From NCBI GenBank assembly GCA_018402545.1, contig JAGYIL010000001.1, positions 2,542,001 to 2,606,000 of the forward strand: a stretch of DNA of 64,000 nucleotides. The letters are read 5' to 3'. Of the stretch, positions 35,872 to 47,833 are shown piece by piece. The DNA comes from Saccharospirillum sp. (GTDB lineage: Bacteria > Pseudomonadota > Gammaproteobacteria > Pseudomonadales > Natronospirillaceae). Under the pieces are notes generated by a model. The model saw only the letters and a list, made by a program, of their open reading frames with translations, ran no database searches and had not been told where the DNA came from. The position numbers were made by a program, and so were the translations under genes. Numbering within the stretch: the first letter of the stretch is position 1; every line of letters begins with the position of its first letter.

Positions 35872-36360
35872 CTACTGAACCCGGAACCGCAATTGCAAGG
35901 CCCGCAAAATTACATACACCCAGGGCCACAGCAAAGCGCTGACCAGCGACGGTAACAAATGCATTTCGCCGGTGATGCCTGATCCCAGAAAATCACGACA
36001 CCATTGCACCAGCAACTGACTGACCGCAATAATCAGAAACACGACCAGTGCTTGCTGCAAGATCGGGTACATCCTCAGCCGCTGGTGCAACAGCAGCACC
36101 AGATACACCAACCCGCTGTACGACAGGGCAAATACCCCGAGATAGGTTCCCAGCACCACGTCTTGCAGCAAGCCCACGCAAAAACCAACGGCAATGCCAA
36201 CCCGGTCGGGCAATACCAGGACCCAGAAAATCAGAAACAGGCCAACCCAGTCGGGCCTGGCCAGCGCTATCATCTGTGGCAGCGGAACCGCGGCGAGCAA
36301 ATAGGCGATAAAGAAACTGAGGGCAATAACCCACAAGCCCTTGGCGGGTTTGGCTTTCAT
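35872..36360 (-). CDS. mreD: Rod shape-determining protein MreD
   Basis: A 162-residue inner-membrane protein with about five hydrophobic segments; LLAAVPLPQMIALARPDWVGLFLIFWVLVLP is the MreD N-terminal pattern, and VGFCVGLLQDVVLGTYLGVFAL is also typical. It is a membrane partner of MreC and the RodA/PBP2 elongasome. Its ATG overlaps the mreC stop by four bases (ATGA), so the two are translationally coupled. Confidence 0.92.
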   Translation of the reverse strand: MKAKPAKGLWVIALSFFIAYLLAAVPLPQMIALARPDWVGLFLIFWVLVLPDRVGIAVGFCVGLLQDVVLGTYLGVFALSYSGLVYLVLLLHQRLRMYPILQQALVVFLIIAVSQLLVQWCRDFLGSGITGEMHLLPSLVSALLWPWVYVILRALQLRFRVQ

Positions 36361-37184
36361 TCCGACTCCCGCTTGAAGATGAGCAGTAAATTTCGACTGC
36401 GTGACAGTTCAGCCAGTGGCCTGGCGCGAATGGTCGCAAAGGGTTCGCCGGTATCGTATTCAATGGCCTGCACTTCAGCGACCGGATAACCTTCCGGGAA
36501 TCGCCCGGCCAGACCGGAAGTAATCAGCAGGTCGCCGATCTGCACATCGGCCGTGCTGGGCACAAACTCCATTTCCAGCACGTTCAGATCACCGGTACCT
36601 ACCACGATGCTGCGCATGCCGTTGCGGTTAATTTGCACCGGAACCGCGTGGTTGGCGTCCGCCACCATCAAAACCCGGGACGTAAGAGAGTTGACCTGAA
36701 TCACCTGGCCAAACAACCCGGTGGCGTCGAGCACCGCCTGGCCAACGTAGACACCATCCTGGGCGCCGCGGTTAATAATCACCTGATGAGTGAAAGGGTC
36801 GGGGTCGACACTGAGCATTTCTGCGGTCAGGTAGTCGGCTTCGAAGCGAGGGGTGGCATCGAGCAAACGGCGGAGGCGCTCGTTTTCGGCTTCCAGTACG
36901 GCCAGCCGTTGCGCCTGCTGCCGGAGCACCAGCACCTGATTGTTCAGCGAACGGTTGTCCTCGATCAGCTCATCGCGCTCGGCGAAGGTGCGGCTCGACC
37001 ACTCCACCATATCGGTGGGCAGGCTGATCAGGGATTGTACGGGAGATACCAGATAAGACAGGGTCTGTCGCAGATAATCGACCTGGGTGTAGCGGGCATC
37101 CAGAGCCATCAGCGCGACAGAGACCACCACGGCTACCAATAGACGATAACCGTGCTGTGGGCCGGCAGAAAACAGCGCTTTGAT
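36357..37184 (-). CDS. mreC: Rod shape-determining protein MreC, with apparent non-canonical start
   Basis: A bitopic periplasmic scaffold of the elongasome: one membrane helix (LVAVVVSVALMALDA), a coiled coil (about 70-110, LIEDNRSLNNQVLVLRQQAQRLAVLEAENERL) and the beta-domain with RGAQDGVYVGQAVLD. The first usual start codon is TTG 37139, but the 15 codons before it read IKALFSAGPQHGYRL, the normal MreC N-terminus. They begin at ATC 37184, eight bases after an excellent AGGAG. No ATG, GTG or TTG occurs in frame between an upstream TGA and 37139. I therefore extend to ATC 37184 (275 aa); TTG 37139 (260 aa) is the conservative alternative. Confidence 0.85.
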   Translation of the reverse strand: MKALFSAGPQHGYRLLVAVVVSVALMALDARYTQVDYLRQTLSYLVSPVQSLISLPTDMVEWSSRTFAERDELIEDNRSLNNQVLVLRQQAQRLAVLEAENERLRRLLDATPRFEADYLTAEMLSVDPDPFTHQVIINRGAQDGVYVGQAVLDATGLFGQVIQVNSLTSRVLMVADANHAVPVQINRNGMRSIVVGTGDLNVLEMEFVPSTADVQIGDLLITSGLAGRFPEGYPVAEVQAIEYDTGEPFATIRARPLAELSRSRNLLLIFKRESE

Positions 37185-37221
37185 GACAGACTCTCCTATG
37201 AAATGCGGGTCGCAAGAACAA

Positions 37222-37257
37222 TGCAGTCAGGCCGGCTTCAGGCCGGCACTGGCTGCA
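37222..37257 (-). terminator. Hairpin in the mreB-mreC gap, possible attenuator
   Basis: TGCAG/CTGCA, CAG/CTG and CCGG/CCGG segments pair to form a long imperfect hairpin with duplicated GGCCGGC. It begins 9 bp past the mreB stop. Minus-strand bases after it are T-rich (TTGTTCTT) but not a clean run. It could reduce read-through from mreB into mreCD, or protect the mreB 3' end. Confidence 0.5.
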
Positions 37258-37265
37258 GGCGACCA

Positions 37266-38727
<1,462 letters not shown>

Positions 38728-39015
38728 ATGAGCCTAGACCGCTCCCAGGTGGAAAATGTTGCCCAACTGGCTCGTTTGCAAGTCACGGAGGACGCCATGG
38801 CCGCCACCGTGACCAGTCTGTCGAGCATTCTCGATCTCGCCGACCAGTTACAAAAGATCGATACCGAGGGCGTTGAGCCGCTGTCGAACCCCTTGGATGC
38901 CACCGCGCGGCTGCGCCCCGATGAAGTCACCGAGCACAATCAGCGCGATGCCTACCAGGCGATTGCACCGAGCGCGGCCGATGGCCTGTACCTTGTCCCC
39001 AAAGTCATAGAGTGA
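38728..39015 (+). CDS. gatC: Aspartyl/glutamyl-tRNA amidotransferase subunit C
   Basis: A 95-residue small subunit of the GatCAB complex that converts Glu-tRNA-Gln or Asp-tRNA-Asn to the amidated form. The start [16 protein letters not shown] and the later [16 protein letters not shown] are the GatC signatures; GatC wraps around GatA. ATG 38728 has AGGAG nine bases upstream. It opens the gatCAB operon, with gatA starting 12 bp after its stop. Confidence 0.95.
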   Translation: MSLDRSQVENVAQLARLQVTEDAMAATVTSLSSILDLADQLQKIDTEGVEPLSNPLDATARLRPDEVTEHNQRDAYQAIAPSAADGLYLVPKVIE

Positions 39016-39027
39016 GCCAGACCCGAC

Positions 39028-40476
39028 ATGTTAGATAAAACACTGACCCAGCTTGCCGCCGGTCTGGCCCGGGGCGATTTCAGCAGCGTGGAGCTGACAC
39101 AGGCCTACCTGGAGCGCATCCGGCTGCACAATACCGACCTTAACGCCTACATTACCGTCACCGACGACATAGCCCTGGCACAGGCGGCCACGGCCGATGA
39201 ACACCGCGCCGCGGGCAATGCCGGGCCGCTGACCGGGCTGCCAATCGCTCACAAGGACATTTTTTGCACCCAGGGCGTACGCACCAGCTGTGGCTCACGC
39301 ATGCTGGACAACTTCATCGCGCCCTATGAGTCGACGGTAACCGCTCGCCTCGCCGGTGCCGGTGCAGTGATGCTCGGTAAAACCAACCTCGATGAATTCG
39401 CAATGGGGTCTTCCACCGAATCCAGCTACTACGGCCCGACCCGCAATCCCTGGAACCGGGATACCGTGCCCGGCGGCTCCTCGGGCGGCTCGGCAACGGC
39501 CGTGGCAGCGCGCCTGGCAGCAGCAGCCACGGGTACCGATACCGGTGGCTCAATACGCCAGCCAGCCGCCTTTACCGGCATTACCGGCCTGAAACCCACC
39601 TACGGCCGGGTATCACGCTGGGGCATGGTCGCCTACGGCTCATCGCTCGATTGCGGCGGCCCGATGACCCAAACCGCCGAAGACGCCGCCCTGATGCTGA
39701 ACGCTGTCGCCGGCTTTGACCCGAAAGACTCAACCAGCATGGACCGGCAGGTCGATGATTATCAGGCTCGCCTGAATGAACCACTGGCTGGTCTGCGCAT
39801 TGGCTTGCCAAAAGAGTATTTCGGCGACGGCCTCAACGAAGGCATTCGTTCGGCAGTGATGGCGGCAGTCAGCGAGTTGGAAAAACTCGGGGCAACGGTT
39901 AAAGAGATCTCACTGCCACGCACCGAGCTGTCGATTCCAGCCTATTACATCATCGCCCCGGCTGAAGCATCGACCAACCTGTCGCGCTACGATGGCGTCC
40001 GCTACGGCTACCGCTGCAAAGACCCGGTGGATCTGGAAGACCTGTACAAGCGCAGCCGCGCCGAAGGCTTTGGCGCGGAAGTTCAGCGCCGCATTCTGGT
40101 CGGTACCTACGCGCTGTCAGCCGGCTACTACGATGCCTACTACAAGAAAGCCCAGCAACTGCGCCGCCTGATCCGCGACGATTTCCAGACGGGCTTTCAG
40201 GAGGTCGACGTCATCCTCGCCCCCACTACGCCCTCACCGGCCTGGACGCTGGGTGAGAAAAGCAACGACCCGGTGGCCATGTACCTGGAAGACATCTATA
40301 CGCTGTCGACCAACCTGGCTGGCTTGCCCGCCCTGGCCCTGCCCTGTGGCCAGGTCGGTGGACTACCGGTGGGCCTGCAGCTGATCGGCAATTATTTCGA
40401 GGAGAGTCATTTGCTGAATATCGGCCACCAGTACCAGCAGGTGACCGACTGGCATCAGCAGGCACCGGCACTCTGA
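39028..40476 (+). CDS. gatA: Glutamyl-tRNA(Gln) amidotransferase subunit A
   Basis: A 482-residue amidase-signature enzyme that releases ammonia from glutamine for the complex. Catalytic Lys in LPIAHKDIF (about 79) and the Gly/Ser-rich [14 protein letters not shown] plus [11 protein letters not shown], giving cis-Ser and nucleophilic Ser, are intact. Length is normal (480-490). It sits between gatC and gatB. Presence of the complex implies that Gln-tRNA or Asn-tRNA is made indirectly in this organism. Confidence 0.96.
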   Translation: MLDKTLTQLAAGLARGDFSSVELTQAYLERIRLHNTDLNAYITVTDDIALAQAATADEHRAAGNAGPLTGLPIAHKDIFCTQGVRTSCGSRMLDNFIAPYESTVTARLAGAGAVMLGKTNLDEFAMGSSTESSYYGPTRNPWNRDTVPGGSSGGSATAVAARLAAAATGTDTGGSIRQPAAFTGITGLKPTYGRVSRWGMVAYGSSLDCGGPMTQTAEDAALMLNAVAGFDPKDSTSMDRQVDDYQARLNEPLAGLRIGLPKEYFGDGLNEGIRSAVMAAVSELEKLGATVKEISLPRTELSIPAYYIIAPAEASTNLSRYDGVRYGYRCKDPVDLEDLYKRSRAEGFGAEVQRRILVGTYALSAGYYDAYYKKAQQLRRLIRDDFQTGFQEVDVILAPTTPSPAWTLGEKSNDPVAMYLEDIYTLSTNLAGLPALALPCGQVGGLPVGLQLIGNYFEESHLLNIGHQYQQVTDWHQQAPAL

Positions 40477-40572
40477 GACCGGTTGTTGAGCCAATTGAAC
40501 GACACGCACGCATCCGTTAATCGCACGTGAGCAGTGGGCCCCAGCGCCCGCTGCCAGCAGAGGACCCAAAAC

Positions 40573-42006
40573 ATGGAATGGGAAACCGTAATCGGGCTGG
40601 AAATACACGTTCAGCTTTCGACCCGATCCAAAATATTCTCCGGCTCCAGCACCCAGTATGGCGCCGAACCGAACACCCAGGCGAGCCTGGTCGATCTGGC
40701 CATGCCCGGCGCCTTGCCGGTGTTCAACGAGAACGCCTTGCGCAAGGCCGTCGCCTTTGGCCTGGCCATCGATGCGCACATAGGCAAACGTTCGGTGTTC
40801 GACCGCAAGAACTACTTTTATCCCGACCTGCCCAAAGGCTATCAGATCACCCAGATGGATGACCCCATCGTCGGGCTGGGCGAAGTCGAGATCGTGCTCG
40901 ACGACGGCAGCACCCGCACCATCGGCGTGACCCGGGCACACTTGGAAGAAGATGCCGGTAAATCCCTGCATGAAGACTTCGAGGGCATGACCGGCATCGA
41001 CCTGAACCGGGCCGGTACGCCGCTGCTGGAAATCGTCTCCGAACCGGACATGCGCTCGGCCAAGGAGGCCGTGGCCTACCTGAAGAAGATTCACAGCATC
41101 GTCACCTACATCGGCATTTCCGACGGCAATATGGCTGAAGGCAGCCTGCGCTGCGACGCCAACGTCTCGGTTCGGCCCAAAGGCCAGACCGAATTCGGCA
41201 CACGGACCGAAATCAAGAACATCAACTCCTTCAAGTTTGTTGAAAAAGCGATCAACGTTGAGGTTCAGCGCCATATCGATGTCATCGAGGACGGCGGCAC
41301 GGTTACCCAGGAAACCCGGCTCTACGATGCCGACAAGAACGAAACACGCAGCATGCGCTCGAAAGAGTTCGCCAACGATTATCGCTATTTCCCCGAACCC
41401 GACCTGCTGCCGGTCGAGATCGACGACGCCTACATTCAGGACGTAAAAGACCACCTGCCGGAACTGCCGGATGCCAAAATCCAGCGGTTCAAGGCCGACT
41501 ATGGCCTTTCTGACTACGATGCCACGGTATTGGCCGCCAGCCGCGCCATGGCCGATTATTTCGAAGCCGTGGTCGACGTCACCAAAGACGCCAAGCTGGC
41601 CGCCAACTGGTGCATGGGTGAACTGGCCGGCCAGTTGAACCGCCATGAACAGGACATCGCCGACAGCCCGGTATCGGCGGCAGATCTTGGCCTGCTGATA
41701 CAGCGCATTCAGGACAACACCGTTTCCAACAAGATCGCCAAAACCGTGTTCGAAGCCATGTTCCGGGGCGAAGGGTCGGCCGATGAGATCATCGAGGCAC
41801 AGGGCCTTAAGCAAGTCAGCGATTCCGGCGCCATCGAGGCGATGATCGACGAAGTGATCGCCAACAACCCCGCCCAGGTGGCCGATTATCGCAGCGGCAA
41901 AGACAAGCTGTTCGGCTTCTTTGTCGGCCAGGTGATGAAAGCCTCCAAAGGCCAGGCCAACCCGGCCCAGGTGAACGATATACTGAAAAGCAAGCTTCAA
42001 GGCTGA
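40573..42006 (+). CDS. gatB: Aspartyl/glutamyl-tRNA amidotransferase subunit B
   Basis: A 477-residue subunit that phosphorylates the tRNA-bound Glu or Asp and accepts ammonia from GatA. Signatures are [22 protein letters not shown] at the start, [28 protein letters not shown] and the helical/YqeY tail. ATG 40573 follows AGAGGA and gives the usual [10 protein letters not shown] start; the track start 40534 is too early. A strong hairpin follows the stop. Confidence 0.96.
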   Translation: MEWETVIGLEIHVQLSTRSKIFSGSSTQYGAEPNTQASLVDLAMPGALPVFNENALRKAVAFGLAIDAHIGKRSVFDRKNYFYPDLPKGYQITQMDDPIVGLGEVEIVLDDGSTRTIGVTRAHLEEDAGKSLHEDFEGMTGIDLNRAGTPLLEIVSEPDMRSAKEAVAYLKKIHSIVTYIGISDGNMAEGSLRCDANVSVRPKGQTEFGTRTEIKNINSFKFVEKAINVEVQRHIDVIEDGGTVTQETRLYDADKNETRSMRSKEFANDYRYFPEPDLLPVEIDDAYIQDVKDHLPELPDAKIQRFKADYGLSDYDATVLAASRAMADYFEAVVDVTKDAKLAANWCMGELAGQLNRHEQDIADSPVSAADLGLLIQRIQDNTVSNKIAKTVFEAMFRGEGSADEIIEAQGLKQVSDSGAIEAMIDEVIANNPAQVADYRSGKDKLFGFFVGQVMKASKGQANPAQVNDILKSKLQG

Positions 42007-42014
42007 TCGGCCAG

Positions 42015-42047
42015 CGCCGGATCACCCCGATAGGGATTGATCCGGCG
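42015..42047 (+). terminator. Terminator-like hairpin after gatB
   Basis: CGCCGGATCA and TGATCCGGCG make a perfect 10-bp stem nine bases after the gatB stop, with a further CCC/GGG pairing in the loop. The following bases (TACTGTTAATC) lack a clean T-run. Confidence 0.55.
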
Positions 42048-42098
42048 TACTGTTAATCAATGCCCACTGAATTTGATACCCTTAATGCCCATCGCCCC

Positions 42099-42125
42099 TA
42101 AACCCTCGCGCGACCTTGCCGATAA
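42099..42125 (+). promoter_or_regulatory. Sigma-28 (FliA) flagellar-class promoter
   Basis: TAAA, exactly 15 bases, then GCCGATAA is an exact match to the enterobacterial FliA consensus TAAA-N15-GCCGATAA. It lies 136 bp upstream of a chemoreceptor gene on the same strand, the expected target class. Confidence 0.88.
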
Positions 42126-42261
42126 TCTTCTTTACCAGGTCAACAAAATTGTCACAGAACAATAACTGACCAATCGATCAAATAACGGCATAATCACAGT
42201 TTTCCCACATGTTCAACGGTGTCCGGTTATGGCCGGCCCTGTCAGGTTTTGGATCAACACT

Positions 42262-44265
42262 ATGAAGCTGTCCCTGATTGCCCGGGTTATTGCCGGTTTT
42301 ACCACTCTGCTGATCTTGTTTTCGATGATTACGCTCTACTCCCTGGTCGTTGAAAACCGTCTGGCCGGACAACTGGAGCTGACGTCAGGTCAGTTGGGCC
42401 CCTTGCTGGATGATACCAACCGGCTGCGCAACACCCTCCAGGAGGCCAACCGGGCAGTCATACTGCACGCCAATGCCGAAGATGCGGAGCGCAGAACGCT
42501 GCTGGAAAACCAGTTCAGTTACGCGCGCAGCGGCTACGACAGCCTGTTTCAGAGCCTGATGCAACGGCTCGAAGCCTATCCGGACATTCGTGATCAACTG
42601 GCTGCCAGCCGGTCCCTGGCAGACTCGCTCTTTGCAACCGGCGCCGACCATCTGGCACTGCAGAATCAGCGGGTGCAGACTCGCCTTAACGCCCTGGAGC
42701 AAGCCCAGCAATTTGACGATGAATGGATATTCTTTACCGGGGACCTGAATTCCATTGGTTCCCGGGCCACGTCCCAGGGGGATTCGGGTCTGCAGTGGGA
42801 AATCGACTTCATCGTTTCTCAGGCAGAAGGCGCCCAGGCCTATTTGCAGCGGGCGCTGGCAATCAATTCTTCCGAGCGCATGGGCGAAATCGAGTCCCAG
42901 CTAACCACAACGCTGGAGCAACTGAACGCCAAGGCGGAATCGATCGAATCGAATTTTGCCCGCTATGCCGCCGACACCAATGACTATATCGATCTGTTAC
43001 GCACCGCCATTGCCGGCGAATCGGGATTGTTTCAAAGCCACAAACGCTATGTTGAACTGAACGAGCAAAGCACCCTGGTTCTGCTCGAGCTGAACGACAC
43101 CATGGATTCCAACCTCACCGCACTGGACAGCCTGGTGGGCACGACGCGCAGTGTGTCGGCGCGGGCCACCCAGGAAGGCAATGCCATGGCCACCCGGGCC
43201 ATTGCCATCACCCTGGGCTTGCTGGTGATGGCACTGCTCATTTCGGTGCTTATCGGGTTTTCCATCGTCCGGTCCATTCGCAAGCCGATGGCCGAAACCC
43301 TGGCCGTGCTGGATCAGTTGGCACAGGGCCAACTGGGCGAACGCATCAAACACACCTCCAGTGACGAAATAGGACAGATTGCCCGCAACGTAAATACCCT
43401 GGCCGACCGGCTCAGCGATGTCATTCGCGACATTCGCACATCTTCCGAACAGGTGGCTGAATTGTCGGCCAGCACGTCGGAAGTCAGCGCAACCACGCGC
43501 GCCAGTGTCGAGCAACAGCAAGAACAGACCCAGTCAGTAGCCACGGCCATCACCGAAATGGAAAGCGCCATTCAGGAAGTCGCCGCCAATGCAGAGCGCA
43601 CACGCACCGAAGTGTCTGAAGTGACGGAGTCGGCCGAGCAGAATATGGCCAGCATGGCGCAAAATATTGAGTCTGCGCGGCAATTGAACGACTCCCAGGC
43701 GCACGCCAAAACCGTGATTGAGACCCTGCGTGATGAAAGCCAGCAGGTGGCCACCATACTCGATGTCATCCAGTCCATCGCCGAGCAAACCAATCTGCTG
43801 GCTCTGAATGCCGCGATTGAAGCCGCCCGAGCCGGTGAACAGGGACGGGGCTTCGCCGTGGTGGCCGACGAAGTCCGCACCCTGGCGACGCGGTCGCAAC
43901 AGTCGGCGAACGACATTCGCGTGATGATCGACCGGTTGCAGCAGCAATCAGAACAGGCGGTAGCCATCATGTCGAGCAATCAGACACTGGCGCAAACCTC
44001 GGCCAACCAGTCTCAACAGACCGGCGACTCACTGGCGGTGATGGTCAAACGCCTGGCCGACATCAACGACATGAGCCATTCGATCGCGACGGCGTCGGAA
44101 GAGCAAAGCGCCGTGGCCCGTGAAGTGACTGAAAACGTGGTGCATATTTCCGATATGGCGGAATCCCTGGCCGAAACCGCCCGCCAGGCGGCCAGCAACA
44201 GTCAGCAATTGCGCGAGCTGGCCAGCAACCAAACCGCACTGGTGGGCCGGTTTCAGTTAGCCTGA
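42262..44265 (+). CDS. Methyl-accepting chemotaxis protein, probable HBM-type sensor
   Basis: A 667-residue chemoreceptor from ATG 42262. Membrane helix 1 ([25 protein letters not shown]), a periplasmic all-helical domain of about 280 residues, membrane helix 2 ([24 protein letters not shown]), a HAMP domain and a long signalling hairpin follow in order. The hairpin tip [35 protein letters not shown] is perfect. The sensor size suggests a helical bimodular (HBM) fold, known for carboxylate ligands, but the ligand is unknown. A sigma-28 promoter precedes it, tying it to the flagellar regulon. No CheB/CheR-binding pentapeptide is at the end. Confidence 0.92.
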   Translation: MKLSLIARVIAGFTTLLILFSMITLYSLVVENRLAGQLELTSGQLGPLLDDTNRLRNTLQEANRAVILHANAEDAERRTLLENQFSYARSGYDSLFQSLMQRLEAYPDIRDQLAASRSLADSLFATGADHLALQNQRVQTRLNALEQAQQFDDEWIFFTGDLNSIGSRATSQGDSGLQWEIDFIVSQAEGAQAYLQRALAINSSERMGEIESQLTTTLEQLNAKAESIESNFARYAADTNDYIDLLRTAIAGESGLFQSHKRYVELNEQSTLVLLELNDTMDSNLTALDSLVGTTRSVSARATQEGNAMATRAIAITLGLLVMALLISVLIGFSIVRSIRKPMAETLAVLDQLAQGQLGERIKHTSSDEIGQIARNVNTLADRLSDVIRDIRTSSEQVAELSASTSEVSATTRASVEQQQEQTQSVATAITEMESAIQEVAANAERTRTEVSEVTESAEQNMASMAQNIESARQLNDSQAHAKTVIETLRDESQQVATILDVIQSIAEQTNLLALNAAIEAARAGEQGRGFAVVADEVRTLATRSQQSANDIRVMIDRLQQQSEQAVAIMSSNQTLAQTSANQSQQTGDSLAVMVKRLADINDMSHSIATASEEQSAVAREVTENVVHISDMAESLAETARQAASNSQQLRELASNQTALVGRFQLA

Positions 44266-44344
44266 TCCACGCACACACCGGTGCAACTGAACCAAAGCGT
44301 GACCGGTGTCCGTATCAAAGAGCCACGTTTCACAGGAAGGCTGC

Positions 44345-45376
44345 ATGCAATTACTGTCGTTCGGAGTACCTGCTCCGGCCCGCACTCTGACAACCCTGAC
44401 CATCACACTGCTGGCATCCGCACCGGTTATTGCGGTTGACAGCGACGCACTCAGATCCGGGCTGCAAACCGCAACCGGGTCGCTTTCCACCCTGAAAACC
44501 ATCCACATCGCCCATCAGGGAGAGGTGATTTGGGCCGAGACCTATAACGGGGCCAGCCTGTCAGCCTCCACCAATATCAAGTCGGCTTCGAAGACATTGG
44601 TCGCTACGCTGGTCGGCATTGCCATCGACAAGGGCATTCTCGACGGCGTCGATCAACCCATCGCCCCCCTGCTGCAAGACCAGCTTCCCGAGAATCCGGA
44701 CCCGCGGTTAAACGACATTACCATTGGCCATTTACTGTCGATGCAGGCCGGACTGGAGCGAACCTCCGGGCGTAATTACGGCGCCTGGGTAGTCAGCGAT
44801 AACTGGGTGAAAAATGCCCTCGCCCGCCCGTTCGAGGAAGAACCCGGGGGCGATATGCAATACTCCACCGGCAGTACCCATCTGTTGTCGGCCATTCTGA
44901 TGCGTGAAGCCGGAGAGTCCACACACAGCCTGGCCAACCGCTGGCTGGCGCCCGCCGGTATACGCGTCGACAGCTGGCTGAAAGACCCCCAGGGCATTCC
45001 CATGGGTGGCAATCAGGTGGGCATGACTCCGGAATCCCTGCTGGCACTGGGTGAACTCTTTCGCCGGAACGGGCAGACGGAAGGCGGCGAACAACTGCTG
45101 TCGCAAGACTGGATTGACGCAAGCTGGGAACGACGTACCCGGTCCCGGTTTCATGGCGGTGGATACGGCTATGGCTGGTTTATCCAAACCTTCTCCGGCG
45201 TCGACGGTTACTATGGTTGGGGATACGGGGGTCAAATGATCTATGTATTGCCCGAGCTGGAGCTGACCATCGCCATCACCTCCGAGGAAAACGAACCTTC
45301 AGGCCGAAGTGGGTATCGCGACCGGTTGCATCGTCTGGTCAGTCAGCACATTGTGCCGGCGGTCCGCGATTCCTGA
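44345..45376 (+). CDS. Exported serine hydrolase, beta-lactamase/class C family
   Basis: A 343-residue protein from ATG 44345 (AGGAAGG upstream). A signal peptide (TLTTLTITLLASAPVIA) is followed by a class C beta-lactamase-type fold. The S-x-x-K nucleophile motif is SASK (in NIKSASKTLVATL), the Tyr motif is probably YSTGS, and HGGGYGYGW takes the place of the third K/H-x-G box. Family members include esterases, D-aminopeptidases and 6-aminohexanoate-dimer hydrolase-like enzymes, so true beta-lactamase activity should not be assumed. It lies between two chemoreceptor genes without obvious functional link. Confidence 0.82.
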   Translation: MQLLSFGVPAPARTLTTLTITLLASAPVIAVDSDALRSGLQTATGSLSTLKTIHIAHQGEVIWAETYNGASLSASTNIKSASKTLVATLVGIAIDKGILDGVDQPIAPLLQDQLPENPDPRLNDITIGHLLSMQAGLERTSGRNYGAWVVSDNWVKNALARPFEEEPGGDMQYSTGSTHLLSAILMREAGESTHSLANRWLAPAGIRVDSWLKDPQGIPMGGNQVGMTPESLLALGELFRRNGQTEGGEQLLSQDWIDASWERRTRSRFHGGGYGYGWFIQTFSGVDGYYGWGYGGQMIYVLPELELTIAITSEENEPSGRSGYRDRLHRLVSQHIVPAVRDS

Positions 45377-45385
45377 GCTGCTATC

Positions 45386-45419
45386 AAAAAAAAAGCGGCT
45401 GCCCTCACGGACAGCCGCT
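45386..45419 (-). terminator. Rho-independent terminator for the minus-strand chemoreceptor
   Basis: AGCGGCTG and CAGCCGCT form an 8-bp stem with a 10-base loop. On the minus strand it is followed by a nine-T run. It may work in both directions, since the serine hydrolase ends just to its left. Confidence 0.8.
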
Positions 45420-45441
45420 GCTTCCTTTATGTACTATCGCT

Positions 45442-47130
45442 CTATCGTGCCCTTTTAGCAGACCGATTGTCTACCGGCACCTGAAACACCTCGACTTCCC
45501 CTTCCAGTTCGGCCGCCAGCCCGTTTAGAGTGTTGACCGCATTCTGATTCGCCTTCAGGGCGGTAATCGATTTACCCGAACTCTCGGTAACACCTTCCAT
45601 CGACGCGACCAACTCATTGATGTCACCAACCTGCACGCGAATCACTTCGACAATCTGCCGAACTTTTTTCAGCGAATCATTCGCCTGATTATCGATGGTT
45701 GTCAGCACCTCATTGGACGATTCACTCAACGACAACCCATGTTCGATTTGCGGCAATGTTGATTCCATGGCAGTCACCGATGCCTGAGTTTCCTGACGAA
45801 TCTGTCCCAGCATCGATTCGATCTGGCCGGTGGCATCGCCGGTGCGCTGCGCCAGGGTGCGTACTTCATCGGCCACCACCGCAAAACCTCGGCCGGATTC
45901 GCCAGCGCGGGCGGCTTCGATGGCCGCGTTCAGCGCCAGTAAATTGGTTTGCTCGGAAATACCGTTGATCACACCGGCTATGTTGGCGATCTCGCCGGTT
46001 CGCGCTTCCAGTTGACGAATCTGATCAACCGCCGCATGCACCACATCCGACACCTTGCGAATTTCAATCGCCGTCTCGGCAATCAACCGACGACCGGATT
46101 CAGACTGTTCAACCGTCTTCGATGAGTTTTCTTCCGTATCTTCAAGCAATTCAGCGGTATGCAGCACACTCTGGCGCATGGTTTCCAGGCGATTGGCGGC
46201 ATCGGTCGTCGACTCGCCCTGCTGCTCTGCCATCGTCAGCGCATCACTGGATTCCCGCGACAACACCACCGCTTCTTTACCCAATTGCTGTGAGGCATTC
46301 ACAATATTGGTTACCACTTCACCCAGCCGATTCTGCATCAGTTGCACCGAATGCAGCACACTGCCTTCAGGTGACGTACGAATGGACTGGCTCAGATCGC
46401 CTTCCTGAACCCTCGACAGAATATCGGCCACTTCGCGCGGTTCACCGCCCAGCGAGACTTTCAGGCTGCGTTCAATCAATATCGCCAGCACAATCCCGAA
46501 CAGAATGGCGAGCCCGGTCAGCAACAGCATAAAGGCCGTAAACCCGGCCGCGCCTTCTCGGATGTCGTCGGTAATGGCCTGACTCTGAGCTTCCTGATAG
46601 TCAATAAAGGCGTTAATCGATGCCAGCCAGTCGATGAAAGCAGGCTTGGCTTCAGCGAGCATAAGTTGTTCGGCTGCCTCGCGCTGGCCAGCCTGCCGCA
46701 GGTCAATAACCTCAGAAATCAGCGGTTCTGTACGTTGTTCAACGGCTTGAATGCGGCTGAGCAGTTGCCGCTCACTGGCGGACACATCGCCACCATTGTT
46801 CAGCAACCGGTTCAGCGGGCCGGCACTCTCCTGATAAAAGCGTTCCAGCCGCTCGATGATCGCAATCTCTTCATTCAAAGCGGCCGTATCAGGCGCCAGA
46901 ACCACATCGCGTATGGCGATAGCACGGTCGTGTACACTGCCCCTAAAATTAATGGCGTAGCGTTGTTTCACCGAGTTCTGATCAGTGATGGCCGTTAGCC
47001 CCTGATCAATGGTTTGTACATTACGCACACCGATCACGGTAATCGCGAGCATGACCGCCAATACCAACCCGAACCCAATGACCAAACGCCTTCGTACCGA
47101 CATCTGGGAAAACAGCTTAATCAATCCCAT
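45442..47130 (-). CDS. Methyl-accepting chemotaxis protein, four-helix-bundle type
   Basis: A 562-residue chemoreceptor from ATG 47130 (GAGGTGG upstream); the track start at 47208 is early. Membrane helices are [19 protein letters not shown] and [21 protein letters not shown], with about 165 helical periplasmic residues between them, the size of a 4HB_MCP sensor. HAMP and a signalling hairpin with [35 protein letters not shown] follow. The sensor contains [14 protein letters not shown], a motif often seen in 4HB receptors. The ligand is unknown. I did not find a sigma-28 promoter upstream. Confidence 0.92.
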   Translation of the reverse strand: MGLIKLFSQMSVRRRLVIGFGLVLAVMLAITVIGVRNVQTIDQGLTAITDQNSVKQRYAINFRGSVHDRAIAIRDVVLAPDTAALNEEIAIIERLERFYQESAGPLNRLLNNGGDVSASERQLLSRIQAVEQRTEPLISEVIDLRQAGQREAAEQLMLAEAKPAFIDWLASINAFIDYQEAQSQAITDDIREGAAGFTAFMLLLTGLAILFGIVLAILIERSLKVSLGGEPREVADILSRVQEGDLSQSIRTSPEGSVLHSVQLMQNRLGEVVTNIVNASQQLGKEAVVLSRESSDALTMAEQQGESTTDAANRLETMRQSVLHTAELLEDTEENSSKTVEQSESGRRLIAETAIEIRKVSDVVHAAVDQIRQLEARTGEIANIAGVINGISEQTNLLALNAAIEAARAGESGRGFAVVADEVRTLAQRTGDATGQIESMLGQIRQETQASVTAMESTLPQIEHGLSLSESSNEVLTTIDNQANDSLKKVRQIVEVIRVQVGDINELVASMEGVTESSGKSITALKANQNAVNTLNGLAAELEGEVEVFQVPVDNRSAKRAR

Positions 47131-47833
47131 TTCCACCACCTCATTGTTTACCGCACCGCGCCAACGGCGCTCTTTTTCATCCCGGACCATATGCGTGATC
47201 TGGCTCACAAAACAGCAACTTTACCTGTAAGCCTGCGAACTCCGCTCCGCCTGCCTCATTTTCTTTTCAGTGACCCACGACCGGCTTCAATTGATGAATA
47301 TTTAACCAGCAATGCGTCAAAACCGTCAGCTGCCCAACAGAAACAGTCGAAAAGTATTGTCAATCATTTGACGAGCCTTATGATTCACCAAAGTTCGACA
47401 GAGACTGAGACAATCTATACGCACCTGACTGACAAGCCGACCACCCCCGGTTTCAGTATTTTTTTGAACAAGGTGTTCACAACCCCTCACCAAGTGCCTG
47501 GGAACTACCTGCGAGCGCGTTATTGGCGCCAGAACAACGAGCGGTTTTTGTTCATCATCCATACAGCCTGTACGCCCTAGAATCACTGGCATATATCGAC
47601 GGTAAAACGATTGCCCTCGGGCAATTCACAGAGAGAAAACAGAGTGAACCTACTTTCTACGTTGCGCTGGTAACTGACTGTCGCCGTAATCATCCCCGGC
47701 ATGACGCTGGCAGACTTGGCCTGGAAAATTCGCATTGATCCGCTCATGGCGGTTGCGGACCTCCCCAATCTCGAAGAGCTCGGAGCGGACCCTTAGGTTT
47801 TTTAACACCCACCTGGGTTGGCTGGTAAAATCA
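47131..47833. other. 703-bp region without a supported gene
   Basis: Listed ORFs here lack ribosome sites and family resemblance. One plus-strand frame at about 47671-47796 reads LTVAVIIPGMTLADLAWKIR and on to ELGADP before a TAG, with helical character; it may be the tail of a decayed gene. A second frame ending at 47580 (GNYLRARYWRQNNERFLFII) is also protein-like but short. Neither is called. Confidence 0.4.

Noticed and set aside
44345-45376. Calling the serine hydrolase an antibiotic-resistance beta-lactamase
   Set aside because: Only the general S-x-x-K fold is visible and the third motif is atypical; esterase or peptidase roles are at least as likely.
47326-47592. 88-residue minus-strand ORF
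   Set aside because: No ribosome site, no family resemblance and an unlikely composition.
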